This document shows, piece after piece, positions 7,778 through 16,293 of a stretch of 64,000 bases of DNA (the stretch's first letter is position 1; the number at the start of each line of letters is the position of its first letter). The notes beneath the pieces are model-generated. The model saw only the letters and a program-made list of their open reading frames with translations, made no database searches and was not told the DNA's origin. Source of the DNA: Streptosporangium carneum (lineage in GTDB: Bacteria; Actinomycetota; Actinomycetes; Streptosporangiales; Streptosporangiaceae); contig NZ_BSEV01000038.1 in the NCBI RefSeq assembly GCF_027922005.1, positions 1 to 64,000 on the forward strand, given 5' to 3'. The position numbers were made by a program, and so were the translations under genes.

Positions 7778-9211
7778 TCAGAGCCTCGCGGCCAGCCATC
7801 CCAGGAGCGCCATGAGCGCGGCCACGACGACCATGACCGCCAGCGAGGCGGTCCAGGTCCCGGTGACGTCCCGCAGCAGCCCCGCGGCCAGCGGACCGGC
7901 GGCGGACATGAGGTAACCGCAGCTCTGCACCACGCTCGACAGCCGGTCGGCCTGGGCCGGCCCTCCCGCCCTGGCCGTGACCATGGCCAGCGCCAGCGGA
8001 AACGCGGCGATGCCGAGTCCCAGCAGGAACGCCCACGCGTACGGCGCCGCCCCCGGCGCGACCAGCAGCCCCGTGAACCCCAACGCGCTGGCCGCCCCGC
8101 AGGCCACGGCGTACCACGCCTGGCTGCGGGACGTGCGCGCCAGGACCGGCACCGCCAGGCCCACGGGCAGGCCGACGAGCTGGACGAGCGACAGCGGCAG
8201 CCCGGCCTCCGCGGGAGCCGTCCCGGCCTCGGTGAGGACGCGCGGCAGCCAGGCCAGCACGACGTAGAAGACGATCGACTGCAGTCCGAAGTAGGCCGCG
8301 AGGGTGCCCGCCGTCCGCCACCCGATCGCCCCGCCCCTGTCCGCCGTGCTCCCGTCCGCCGGCGCTCCGGACGTCACGCCGGAGCCGGTCGCGCTCCGGC
8401 CCAGGAGCGCCAGGGGCACGGCGGCGGCGAGAGCCGGCAGCGCCCACACCGCCAGGGAGGTGCGCCAGCCGTGCGTCAGGCCGTCCAGCGGCTTGGCCAG
8501 GGCCGCGGCGAACATCGCGCCGCCGCCGATCGCGGCGGCGTAGACGCCGGTCATCACTCCGGTCCTGCCGGAGAAGCGCCGCTTCACCATGCCCGGCAGC
8601 AGCACGTTGCCGATCGCGATGGCCACTCCCACCAGGACTGTGCCGCAGATGAGGGCGACGGTCCCCGCCGCGCCGCGCAGCAGGATCCCGGCCGCGAGAA
8701 GGAGCATGCTCGCCGCGAGTGTGCGCTCCGTACCGAATCTGCGGCCGAGCGCCGGAGCCAGCAGGGCGAAGACTCCGAAACAGAGCAGCGGCAGCGTGGT
8801 CACCAGCGAGAGCGCCCCCGCACCCAGCCCCAGTTCCGCCCCGGCCTCTCCGGCGAGCGGGGAGAAACCGGCCAGCGCGGGACGCAGGTTCAGGGCAAGG
8901 GCGACGACCGCCACCACCGCGAGCGCCGCCGCCCCCGCCGCTCTCCCGTCGTGAACCGCGGATCCCCTCGCGTCCCGAACCGCGGGCGCTCCCCCGTTCC
9001 GAGCCGCGAGTCCCCTCACACCCCGGACCGCGGCCCCTCTCCCCTCCTGAAGCGCGGACTCCTTCGCGTCCCGGACCACGGGCCCCGCCCCGTTCCGGAC
9101 CGCGAGTTCCTCCACGTCCTGCGCCACGGCCCCCCTCCCTCCCCGCCCCGCGCCTGGAATCGGCTCGTCCGGCGCTCCCGCCGCCTGCCCTACCACCGGT
9201 TCGTCCACCAT
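7778..9211 (-). CDS. MFS transporter, CynX/NimT (cyanate/nitroimidazole) type
   Basis: About 477 residues with 12 predicted membrane helices. The first helix carries LALNLRPALAG, the N-x-R-P-A signature of the CynX/NimT family, and GNVLLPGMVKRRF is the usual helix 4-5 motif. It probably exports or imports a small anionic or aromatic compound. Unusual: roughly 90 residues precede helix 1, and residues 29-90 are a degenerate repeat of units like AVRDARGSA and AARNGGAP. ATG 9211 follows GGAGG closely; GTG 9208 has better spacing. A start further in, closer to helix 1, cannot be excluded. The upstream Lrp regulator on the same strand is the likely controller. Confidence 0.85.
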   Translation of the reverse strand: MVDEPVVGQAAGAPDEPIPGAGRGGRGAVAQDVEELAVRNGAGPVVRDAKESALQEGRGAAVRGVRGLAARNGGAPAVRDARGSAVHDGRAAGAAALAVVAVVALALNLRPALAGFSPLAGEAGAELGLGAGALSLVTTLPLLCFGVFALLAPALGRRFGTERTLAASMLLLAAGILLRGAAGTVALICGTVLVGVAIAIGNVLLPGMVKRRFSGRTGVMTGVYAAAIGGGAMFAAALAKPLDGLTHGWRTSLAVWALPALAAAVPLALLGRSATGSGVTSGAPADGSTADRGGAIGWRTAGTLAAYFGLQSIVFYVVLAWLPRVLTEAGTAPAEAGLPLSLVQLVGLPVGLAVPVLARTSRSQAWYAVACGAASALGFTGLLVAPGAAPYAWAFLLGLGIAAFPLALAMVTARAGGPAQADRLSSVVQSCGYLMSAAGPLAAGLLRDVTGTWTASLAVMVVVAALMALLGWLAARL

Positions 9212-9480
9212 GTCCTCCACCGGTTCGCCGGAATCGTCCGATGACAGGATGCCAGGCCTGCCCCGTTCACCGACCGGTGACCTCGGCCGCGGGGGCCGCG
9301 CGGTACAGCTCCGCGGCCTCCTCGCGCAGGACGCCGGTGATCCACGGAACCGGACCGAAGGGTGGTCAACGCCCGGTTCCGCCCGGAGGAACCGCTTCTG
9401 CTCTCCGCAGTGCCCGGGGGCGTTCTCCGGAAGGCCTCGGAAAGGCCCGGTCACTCCCGGTCACGCCCGGGAGGCGGGCG

Positions 9481-9927
9481 TCACGGGGCCTGCGGGCCGC
9501 GGTAGGAAAGCGTCTGGCTGTAGACGATGTTGGTGGTGGTGCTGCCGAGCCCGGCCAGCTCGTCGACGAGCCGCTCCAGGTGCGGCATGGAGGTCGCCGC
9601 GACCTTCAGCGTGTAGCAGTCGTCACCCGTGGTGCGCAGGCACTCCAGGATCTCCGGGCGCTCCTCCAGGAGCCGGTGGAGCGGCTCGTGCCGGCTTCCC
9701 GGATATTTCAGGCGCACCACGGCGAGCACCGCGAGACCGACCTTCATCAGGTCCACGTCGGCCCGGTAGCCGGTGATGACCCCCTCGGCCTCCAGCCGCC
9801 TGACCCGCTCGGTCACCGCCGAGGCGCTCAGGTTCACCCGCCGCCCCAGCTCGGTGAGCGCGATCCGGCCGTCCCGTTGCAGCTCGGTCAGGATGGACCA
9901 GTCGGTCGTGTCGAGATTCACGGCCAC
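9481..9927 (-). CDS. Lrp/AsnC-family transcriptional regulator
   Basis: 148 residues: an N-terminal AsnC helix-turn-helix (LDTTDWSILTELQRDGRIALTELG as recognition start, written over its first turn) followed by the RAM ligand-binding domain (about 65-140). GTG 9927 is six bases after TAAAAT, a strong -10 element, so the transcript is probably leaderless. Lrp-type proteins form dimers to octamers and respond to amino acids. The MFS gene downstream on the same strand (gap 269 bp) is the likely target, and the divergent LLM oxidoreductase a possible one. Confidence 0.9.
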   Translation of the reverse strand: MAVNLDTTDWSILTELQRDGRIALTELGRRVNLSASAVTERVRRLEAEGVITGYRADVDLMKVGLAVLAVVRLKYPGSRHEPLHRLLEERPEILECLRTTGDDCYTLKVAATSMPHLERLVDELAGLGSTTTNIVYSQTLSYRGPQAP

Positions 9928-10019
9928 TCGCCTATTTTACCGGCAGATTCCCGGGGCGGCCCGCCGTACGCCGTGAGAAGTCCCTTCACCCCTCCCGTGC
10001 CGGTGGATAGCCTGAACCA

Positions 10020-10901
10020 GTGCGGATAGGCGTGAACGTCCCCAACTTCGGTCCGGGCACCGACCCCGACGTGCTGCAGCGGTGGGCGCAGACGGTCGAG
10101 GGCCTCGGCTTCGACCTGCTCATGATCTCCGACCACGTCGCGGTGACGCCCGACGTCGCCGAGCAGTACCCGGCGCCGTTCTACGAGCCCTTCACCACCC
10201 TGGCGTGGCTGGCCGGTCTCACCCACCGGATCCGGCTGGGCACCTCGGTGCTCGTCGTCCCCTACCGGCACCCCCTGCTCGTCGCCCGGATGGCCGCCAA
10301 CCTCAACCGGATCAGCGGGGGGCGGCTGGTCCTGGGGGTGGGCGTGGGCTGGGCGCGGCAGGAGTTCGACGCCCTGGGGGTGCCGTTCGAACGGCGCGGC
10401 GCGCTGACCGACGAGCACCTGCGCGCGGTGCGCGCCGCCTGGGAGGACGAACGGGACTACCGCTCCGGGCACGTCCCGATCTGGGTCGGCGGCAACAGCG
10501 ACGCAGCCCTGCGCAGGGCGGTACGGCTGGGCGAGGCGTGGCACCCGCTGCGCTTCACCCTGCCGTGGCTGCGCGGGGCGCTGGCGCGCGTGAAACACCT
10601 CGCCGGCGAACAGGGACTCCCCGTGCCCGCCCTGGCACCCCGCATCGCCCTGCGGCTCACCGACACGCCGGTCACCGGCCCCGGACGTCTCGCGGGCGAG
10701 GGCACGGCCGACCAGATCCACGACGACCTGCGGGAGCTGCGCGCGCTCGGCGCCGAGACCGTCGTGCTCGACCCGTTCGACGGCGACCCGGCCGAGACCC
10801 TCCACCCGCGGCGGGCCTGGCGGGCGCTGGCGACCGTGGCCGCCCTGGAGGACCTGACCGGTGGCCACAGCCCGCAGGGGATCCCGAAGGAGCGACGATG
10901 A
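10020..10901 (+). CDS. LLM-class F420-dependent oxidoreductase
   Basis: 293 residues, luciferase-like TIM barrel. Family marks include the N-terminal VNVPNFG strand, FDLLMISDHV, the RIRLGTSVLVVPYRHP strand, and GGRLVLGVGVGWARQEFDALGVPF. Actinobacterial members of this group generally use coenzyme F420 (or FMN) for hydride transfer to unknown substrates. The GTG start at 10020 lies six bases after TAGCCT, suggesting a leaderless message. The gene ends in an ATGA overlap with the deaminase, so the two are translationally coupled and may act on related compounds. Confidence 0.88.
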   Translation: MRIGVNVPNFGPGTDPDVLQRWAQTVEGLGFDLLMISDHVAVTPDVAEQYPAPFYEPFTTLAWLAGLTHRIRLGTSVLVVPYRHPLLVARMAANLNRISGGRLVLGVGVGWARQEFDALGVPFERRGALTDEHLRAVRAAWEDERDYRSGHVPIWVGGNSDAALRRAVRLGEAWHPLRFTLPWLRGALARVKHLAGEQGLPVPALAPRIALRLTDTPVTGPGRLAGEGTADQIHDDLRELRALGAETVVLDPFDGDPAETLHPRRAWRALATVAALEDLTGGHSPQGIPKERR

Positions 10902-11326
10902 CACACGACGACGAGAGACTCCTGCGCCGGGCCGTCGAACTGGCCGCGTCGGCCCGGGCCGACGGCAATCCGCCGTTCGGCTCGCTGCTGGCGGGCCCGG
11001 ACGGCGCCGTCCTGGCCGAGGAGCGCAACACCTCGCTCACCGACCACGACATCACCGCCCACCCGGAGCTCAAACTGGCCCGGTGGGCGGCCCGCGAACT
11101 CGATCCCGCGACCGCGGCCGCCACCACCATGTACACCAGCTGCCAGCCGTGCGGCATGTGCGCCGGGGCCATCGCGCGCTCGGGCCTGGGCCGTGTCGTC
11201 TACGCCCTGTCCGGCGAACAGCTCGACACCCTCAAACCGCCCGGCAGCGGCTTCCCCGACGTCCCCTCCGAGGGCCCGGCCCTCTTCGACGAGGCACGCG
11301 TGCCCGTCGAGGGGTACTACCGCTGA
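10898..11326 (+). CDS. CMP/dCMP-type zinc deaminase (nucleoside or base deaminase)
   Basis: 142 residues. The zinc and catalytic residues of the cytidine-deaminase fold are intact: H55 and E57 in AHPELK, and C85/C88 in SCQPCGMC. Length and motif spacing resemble guanine/cytosine or tRNA-adenosine type deaminases (CodA-independent, GuaD/FCY1-like). The start ATG overlaps the stop of the LLM oxidoreductase and has AAGGAG upstream. The pairing suggests a small salvage or catabolic operon for a nitrogen heterocycle; the actual substrate is not predictable. Confidence 0.87.
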   Translation: MTHDDERLLRRAVELAASARADGNPPFGSLLAGPDGAVLAEERNTSLTDHDITAHPELKLARWAARELDPATAAATTMYTSCQPCGMCAGAIARSGLGRVVYALSGEQLDTLKPPGSGFPDVPSEGPALFDEARVPVEGYYR

Positions 11327-11360
11327 CACCCGGTTCCGGCGGGTCGCGGAATGCCGGTGC

Positions 11361-11831
11361 TCAGAGACGGCACTCCGGCAGATCCCGCAGGTGGAGCAGG
11401 GCGGCGTCCAGGCCTGGGCCCAGGGCGTTGACCGTCTCCGGGGGCAGGAAGGCGAACAGGTGCTCGTGAAGCGCCCGGCTGACCTCGGCCCTGGCCTGGA
11501 CGATCACCCGTTCCCCCTCGGGGGTGAGCAGGGCGTAGGTGGTCTTGCCCCGGACGAGGTCCTCCTCGCGTTCGACGAGGCCGAGCCGTACCAGCCGGTC
11601 GATCTGGTGGGCCAGGCGGCTGCGGGAGAACCACACCCGCTGGGCCAGCTCCGTCATGCGGACCCGGCCCGAGTCGGCGATCTGGCGCAGCACCCCGTAG
11701 TCGGAGTGGTTGAGCCCGAAGCCGTCCTTGAGGCGCCGGTCCAGCAGCGCGGTGACCAGCCGCCCGCCCTCCACGAAGTTGCGCCAGCCGTGGAGTTCGT
11801 CAGGTCCGAGCCGTGAGCCGTGGTCCGCCAT
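11361..11831 (-). CDS. MarR-family transcriptional regulator
   Basis: 156 residues. The winged helix spans about 45-115, with MTELAQRVWFSRSRLAHQID as helix-turn-helix and a wing rich in basic residues (LVRGKTTYALLT). Helices at both ends would form the dimer. It is convergent with the deaminase. The 297-bp gap upstream (11832-12128) holds no gene I can support. MarR proteins usually repress neighbouring efflux or catabolic genes and release on binding phenolics; no target is obvious here. Confidence 0.9.
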   Translation of the reverse strand: MADHGSRLGPDELHGWRNFVEGGRLVTALLDRRLKDGFGLNHSDYGVLRQIADSGRVRMTELAQRVWFSRSRLAHQIDRLVRLGLVEREEDLVRGKTTYALLTPEGERVIVQARAEVSRALHEHLFAFLPPETVNALGPGLDAALLHLRDLPECRL

Positions 11832-12128
11832 CCCGGAAGAGTAACCCGGTCCGGCCCCGGCTTCGGGCCGGGCCCGTGACCGGATCCGGCCGCGGACCCG
11901 GCCGGGAGGAGCGCAAGGCCCGGTCAGCCGCTCGGGGACCCGGCGACGGAGCTTGCCCGCCCCGACGGCGGAGGTGTTCAGTAAGGCTGCTTTTCCTTTC
12001 CTGACAGGTCTGTGGGTGCTGCTGTGAAGGTCTGCGGGGTTCTCGGGAGTGTGGCGGGGCCGTGCGGGACACGGCGATCCGCGGAAGGGGACCCTGTGGG
12101 AGGTCCCGGCCGGGCCGCGGCGCGGCCC

Positions 12129-12509
12129 TCAGCCGGAGACCTGGCGGGCGAACTCCTCGCCGTCCCAGTAGTCGACCCGGTGGGCGATGAGACCGTCGGC
12201 GACCTCGAAGCGGAACATCCCCCGGATGACGACGGGCCGCCCCCGGTAGGTGAAGGTCATCCGGTACGGCACCGCCGCCCTGGCTCCGTCGACGATCAGG
12301 TCCTCGATCTCGTAGCGCAGGCCGGCGAACTCCGCCAGGAACCCCCTCAGGCGTTCCCGGTAGGCGTCCCTGCCGCGCAGGTCCACCCCGGCCGCCGAGG
12401 TGTGCTCGTTGTGGAAGTCCGGGGTGACGCGGGCGGCGATCTCGTCGGGGTCGTGCCGGTTGAGCGCCCCGAGGTAACGCTCGACCGCCTGCCGGGTCAG
12501 CTCCCCCAC
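12129..12509 (-). CDS. SnoaL/NTF2-like ester cyclase or hydroxylase-fold protein
   Basis: 126 residues in a single SnoaL-like alpha+beta barrel: LTRQAVERYLGALNRHDPDE, then the SAAGVDLRGRDAYRERLRG segment and the C-terminal GMFRFEVADGLIAHRVDYWD strand. The GTG start at 12509 lies inside the end of the VOC gene (13-bp overlap), implying translational coupling. Such proteins act as polyketide cyclases, dehydratases or small hydroxylases. With VOC and dioxygenase genes upstream, an aromatic-compound pathway is suggested, but the lead oxygenase gene is broken. Confidence 0.8.
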   Translation of the reverse strand: MGELTRQAVERYLGALNRHDPDEIAARVTPDFHNEHTSAAGVDLRGRDAYRERLRGFLAEFAGLRYEIEDLIVDGARAAVPYRMTFTYRGRPVVIRGMFRFEVADGLIAHRVDYWDGEEFARQVSG

Positions 12510-12949
12510 AGGGTGCGGACCTCCTCGAAGACCTGCTGGTTGTGCGAGATCTCCACGACGTTGCCGTCGGGGTCCTTCAGCGCGCAGATGTATCCGACCG
12601 GCGCGGGCAGCTCCAAGGGCTCCCAGTGCAGGCAGCCCATCTCCCGCGCCTCCGCGGCGATCCGGTCCACGTCCTCGCGGTTGGGCACCTCCATGCCGAG
12701 GTGCGCGAACGGCGACAGCTGCGGCTGCTGCTTCCCCTTGTCCTTGGCGAACTCCACCAGCACCAGCACGAACGGGGTCTCCACCTGATTGTCGTTGGAC
12801 AGCCAGGCGTTGCGCCCGTCCTTGTCCTCGTGACGGGAGACGACCACCAGCGGGGTCATGGTGGTGTAGAACTCGATCGCCTTGTCCAGGTCGCAGCTGG
12901 GCAGCGCGATGTGCGTCCAGCGCGCCTCGGTGAGCTTCTTCTCCAGCAC
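12497..12949 (-). CDS. VOC-superfamily protein (glyoxalase/extradiol dioxygenase fold)
   Basis: 150 residues with the paired beta-alpha-beta-beta-beta modules of the VOC fold. Candidate metal ligands are H13 in WTHIALP, H83 in FAHLGMEV and the late E in GNVVEISH. The GTG start at 12949 follows AAGGAG. It sits second in a three-gene leftward operon after a degenerate Rieske oxygenase, so its partner activity may be lost. The motif KDPDGNVVEI is typical of the family. Reaction not predictable: ring cleavage, isomerisation or binding are all possible. Confidence 0.83.
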   Translation of the reverse strand: MLEKKLTEARWTHIALPSCDLDKAIEFYTTMTPLVVVSRHEDKDGRNAWLSNDNQVETPFVLVLVEFAKDKGKQQPQLSPFAHLGMEVPNREDVDRIAAEAREMGCLHWEPLELPAPVGYICALKDPDGNVVEISHNQQVFEEVRTLWGS

Positions 12950-13620
12950 GTCCGTTCTCCTTCTGGTCCTTGTCCACTGGCCCGTCGAACTCGTCCGGGT
13001 CGAGTGGCGTGGCCACGTCCCGGCGGATGGCCCGCATCATGTGCTGGGCCCTTCCCTCCCAGAGGCTGGGCGGACCCACCCGGTAGAAGGGAGAGCGCGG
13101 GTTCTCCATGGGCTGCGTCACCATGTCGGTGTCTTCCTTGTTGGTCTGCGCGAGACCGTCCAGCTCCCGGTTCTGCAGGTCGAGGTCGTCACTGAGCCCG
13201 TAGATCCGGGAGAACAACCGCGAGCGGTCCGGCGCGATCGGATCCACTCTGACCATGATGAACTGGGAGGCGTATGGCAGCGGAGTGAGATTCGGGTAGA
13301 CGAACTCCGCGTAGCTGCGGAAGCCCTTGACCGAGCCGTCCTCCTGCTCGATCACGACGACGGGCTGGACGCCGATCTGGCCGGTGGTGTAGTCGCCCCG
13401 GCTTCTCCAGGTCCTCGACGTCGCCGAGCCAGACCCACGATCGGCCGAAGACACGGATCATCTCCAGGTCGAACAGATCCCTGTCCCAGACCTCCCACGG
13501 TTGCAACATGTCGCTGGGCAGCGGAGGGTCCACCAGTCCGCGGGATTCGGCCTCCCACTCGCCCTGCCTCCGCCTGACCCGTTCGTGCAAGGCCTGCTCC
13601 GCGGTTCGATCTACGAGCAC
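12950..13620 (-). pseudogene. Rieske ring-hydroxylating dioxygenase alpha subunit, frameshifted and internally deleted
   Basis: The start is intact: GTG 13620 behind AGGAGG. The frame reads as an oxygenase N-terminus up to VFGRSWVWLGDVEDLEKPG. One extra G in the C/G run at 13393-13400 then shifts the frame. In the next frame the protein resumes as DYTTGQIGVQPVVVIEQEDG, but at about 13320 it jumps from GSVKGF directly to C-terminal sequence (FVYPNLTPLPYASQF). This skips the Rieske CxH/CxxH cluster and the mononuclear iron His-His-Asp region. No natural stop is visible before the VOC gene. With its electron-transfer and catalytic centres gone, it cannot be functional. Confidence 0.8.
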
Positions 13621-13780
13621 GAGCTGCCTCCTGTCCTGCTCAAGGGGGGTGACGCCGATGTCCGGACGCTATGTCCCGCCCGCCGGGCGGCTCCATGTGC
13701 CCGCCGCACAAAGAACCGGGGTTCGCGCTACCCCCGGGCGACTTCGGTGCCCGCCGGACGGGCATGGCAGGGTCGGTGAG

Positions 13781-14806
13781 GTGAACCATCGCACGCTCGG
13801 CCGTACCGGCATCCAGGTCAGCCCACTCTGTCTCGGCACGATGATGCTCGGGGCCTGGGGGAACACCGACCCCGGCGAGTGCGGGCGCATCGTCGCCACC
13901 GCGCTCGACGCGGGCATCAACATGATCGACACCGCCGACGTCTACGCGTTCGGCGAGAGCGAGGAGATCGTCGGCCGGGCCATCAGGAGCCGCAGGGACG
14001 AGGTCGTGCTCGCCACGAAGTTCGGCGGCCCGATGGACGACTCACCCGGCCGCCGGGGCAACTCCCGGCGCTGGATCATGCGGGCCGTCGAGGACAGCCT
14101 GCGCCGCCTGGGCACCGACCACATCGACCTTTACCAGGTCCACCGGCCCGACCCGCTCACCGACGTCGACGAGACCCTCAGCGCCCTGACCGACCTCGTA
14201 CGGCAGGGCAAGGTGCGGGCGATCGGCACCTCCTCCTTCCCCGCCGAGGAGGTCGTCGAGGCCCAGTGGATCGCCGAGCGCCGTCACCGGGAGCGGTTCG
14301 CCACCGAGCAGCTGTCCTACTCGATCCTGGCCCGGCACGCCGAGGCCGCGGTCCTGCCGGTGGCCGAGCGGTACGACCTGGGCGTGCTGGTCTGGAGCCC
14401 GCTGAACGGCGGCTGGCTGACCGGCAAGTACCGCCGCGACGCCGTGCCGCCGGCCGACTCCCGCGCGACCCGCAACGCCGACCACTTCGACTTCCGCGCC
14501 GAGGACGTCCGGGCCCGCAAGCTCGACCTGGTCGAGAAGCTGGAGGCGCTGGCCGCCGAGGCGGGCCTGTCGTTGATCCACCTGGCGCTGGGCTTCGTGC
14601 TCTCCCACCGCGCCGTCACCGCCGCCGTGATCGGCCCGCGCACGCTGGAGCAACTGAAGGGCCAGCTGGGGGCGGAGGCCGTACGGCTGCCGCCGGACGT
14701 CCTGGACGCGATCGACGCCCTGGTCCCGCCGGGCGTGAACGTCAGCCCCGACGACGTCGGCCACGTCCCCGCACCCCTGACCGACCCCGCCCTCCGCCGC
14801 CGCTGA
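13781..14806 (+). CDS. Aldo/keto reductase
   Basis: 341 residues, (beta/alpha)8 barrel. The catalytic tetrad can be placed: Asp and Tyr in INMIDTADVYAFGESEE, Lys in VVLATKFGG and His in LYQVHRPDP. The C-terminal IGPRTLEQLKGQL segment binds NADP(H). The sequence resembles the YajO/PhdYeN-type subgroup that reduces or isomerises carbonyl compounds. GTG 13781 matches the domain start and no better ribosome site was found. It is divergent from the broken Rieske gene and may once have belonged to the same catabolic locus. Confidence 0.92.
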   Translation: MNHRTLGRTGIQVSPLCLGTMMLGAWGNTDPGECGRIVATALDAGINMIDTADVYAFGESEEIVGRAIRSRRDEVVLATKFGGPMDDSPGRRGNSRRWIMRAVEDSLRRLGTDHIDLYQVHRPDPLTDVDETLSALTDLVRQGKVRAIGTSSFPAEEVVEAQWIAERRHRERFATEQLSYSILARHAEAAVLPVAERYDLGVLVWSPLNGGWLTGKYRRDAVPPADSRATRNADHFDFRAEDVRARKLDLVEKLEALAAEAGLSLIHLALGFVLSHRAVTAAVIGPRTLEQLKGQLGAEAVRLPPDVLDAIDALVPPGVNVSPDDVGHVPAPLTDPALRRR

Positions 14807-14824
14807 GCCGACGGTGAGCCGCAC

Positions 14825-14850
14825 CGGGTGGGCCACTTCCGGCCCACCCG
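14825..14850. terminator. Bidirectional hairpin terminator
   Basis: CGGGTGGGCC and GGCCCACCCG form a perfect 10-bp stem around ACTTCC, located between the convergent aldo/keto reductase and DUF1905 genes. Confidence 0.75.
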
Positions 14851-14909
14851 TGGAGCAGGTGCTTCGGTGGCACGACCACCTGCCGTGACCGTGCGCCCTC
14901 GTATCCCTC

Positions 14910-15377
14910 TCAGTTCCCGGGGCGCTGCTTCATCCCGGCCTCCAGCAGGCTGACCATTTCGGCGATGCGCTGCGCTCGCACCTCGGGGCGGCGTTTGGTG
15001 GCGTCGATCCAGCGCAGGTAGGCCCGCCGATAGAACTGGGCCAGGGAGTCGAAGAACGCACCCGCCGCCGGAGTGGCCTCCAGCGCCGCCGCGACATCCT
15101 CGGCGAGCTCCGCTCGCTGCGGGCCCTCCGGTGCCAGCACCACGCTCACCCGCGCGCCTGGCTTCAGCCCGCACCGCAGCCAGGCGGGGCCGAGCAGAAA
15201 ACCGCGTTGTCCTTCGTGTTCGGCGATCACCGCACGGATGCCCGTCCCGTTGAGCGTTCCCGTCACATGGTGCACGGGCTTGGGCGCCCAGACCGCATCC
15301 GGATCGAACGGTACCGGGACGAACAGGCGTCCCCGCCCACCTGACCGACTTTCGATGGTGTAGCGCTGCTCCTGCAT
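14910..15377 (-). CDS. DUF1905 / YdeI-like (OmdA) domain protein
   Basis: 155 residues. The N-terminal half resembles DUF1905 (small beta barrel: PFDPDAVW, HVTGTLNGTGIRAVI, GFLLGPAWLRCGLKPGARVSVVL). The C-terminal half carries the YdeI/OmpD-associated helix pattern FFDSLAQFYRRAYLRWIDATKRRPEVRAQRI with the usual RRPEVR. Function is unknown in characterised terms; Bacillus YdeI is linked to antimicrobial peptide resistance. The next 286 bp (15378-15663) hold only a 26-codon coding-like fragment (see separate entry). Confidence 0.75.
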   Translation of the reverse strand: MQEQRYTIESRSGGRGRLFVPVPFDPDAVWAPKPVHHVTGTLNGTGIRAVIAEHEGQRGFLLGPAWLRCGLKPGARVSVVLAPEGPQRAELAEDVAAALEATPAAGAFFDSLAQFYRRAYLRWIDATKRRPEVRAQRIAEMVSLLEAGMKQRPGN

Positions 15378-15397
15378 GCTCCGATACTGCCACGGCG

Positions 15398-15478
15398 GAC
15401 CTTTCCGGCCGAGCCGACAGCACCGCCACCGGCCACGACCTCGACGCCCTCCTGGCCCACGCCGCCCTGTGGTGACCC
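15398..15478 (+). pseudogene. Possible C-terminal gene fragment
   Basis: A short frame reading DLSGRADSTATG followed by HDLDALLAHAALW and a TGA has codon use like real coding DNA but no start, no ribosome site and no upstream body. It may be the tail of a deleted gene. Weak evidence. Confidence 0.2.
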
Positions 15479-15663
15479 CCGTCCGTCGTTGCCGAGAAGC
15501 CGGTCAGGAGGTCAAGAGCTCGCCGACCGATCCACCGGCCTCCGGCGGGGCCGCGGTGACCGCGCACGACAGCCACACTCTCCACGGCACCGCGGCCCTG
15601 ACCGGTTCCTCCCCGGGCGGCCTTTTGACGGGGCCGGTCGTTCCAGTGCCACGTCAGCCCTGC

Positions 15664-16152
15664 TCAGAGCGCGCAGTGCATGATGTGCAGCCCGACATAG
15701 CCCTTTGCCGGATGCCGGAAGCCCTCCGGCAATGTGCCCAGCACTTCGAAGCCGAGTGACCGGTACAGCTTCACCGCGTTGACATTCGTCTCCACGACCG
15801 CGTTGAACTGCATCGCACGGTAGCCTGCCGCACGCGCCCACTCCATCGTGTGCTCACACAGCGCGCGTCCCACGCCCCGCCCGCCGTGCGCCGGATCGAC
15901 CATGTAGCTGGCGCTCGCGATATGCGATGCGTTGCCCATGTGGTTACGGTTCATCTTCGCCGTGCCGAGGACCACGCCCGAGTCGTCTACCGCGACGACC
16001 GTACGGTCGGGAGCCGGTAGGAGCCACCAGTCACGCCCCTGCTCCTCACTGAGATCCGTCGGATAGGTGAAGGTCTCCCCCGCGGCGACGATCGCATGGA
16101 AGAAAGGCCAGATGGCGGGCCAGTCATCCGTACTGGCTTCCCTGATCAGCAT
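15664..16152 (-). CDS. GNAT-family N-acetyltransferase (phosphinothricin-acetyltransferase-like)
   Basis: 162 residues. The acetyl-CoA pyrophosphate loop is HGGRGVGRAL in motif A, preceded by the SYMVDPAH strand. The C-terminal EVLGTLPEGFRHP segment, with NVNAVKLYRSLGF, matches the small-molecule acetyltransferases related to Pat/Bar and to L-amino-acid acetyltransferases. ATG 16152 (MLIREAST) is the domain-consistent start; upstream in-frame extension is not conserved-looking. It stands alone between the DUF1905 gene and the ArsR-like regulator. Confidence 0.87.
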   Translation of the reverse strand: MLIREASTDDWPAIWPFFHAIVAAGETFTYPTDLSEEQGRDWWLLPAPDRTVVAVDDSGVVLGTAKMNRNHMGNASHIASASYMVDPAHGGRGVGRALCEHTMEWARAAGYRAMQFNAVVETNVNAVKLYRSLGFEVLGTLPEGFRHPAKGYVGLHIMHCAL

Positions 16153-16293
16153 GCGGACAGCATCCCTTGTACGGGGGCGGCCCTCCAACGGGTTTTCGCC
16201 CCGAGGCACCGCCGGACGTGTGGCACCCGCCCCGCCTGCGACGACTGATGTGGGCGGGCAGCCCTCGGCCGACCGAGACCGCGACGACCGGCC

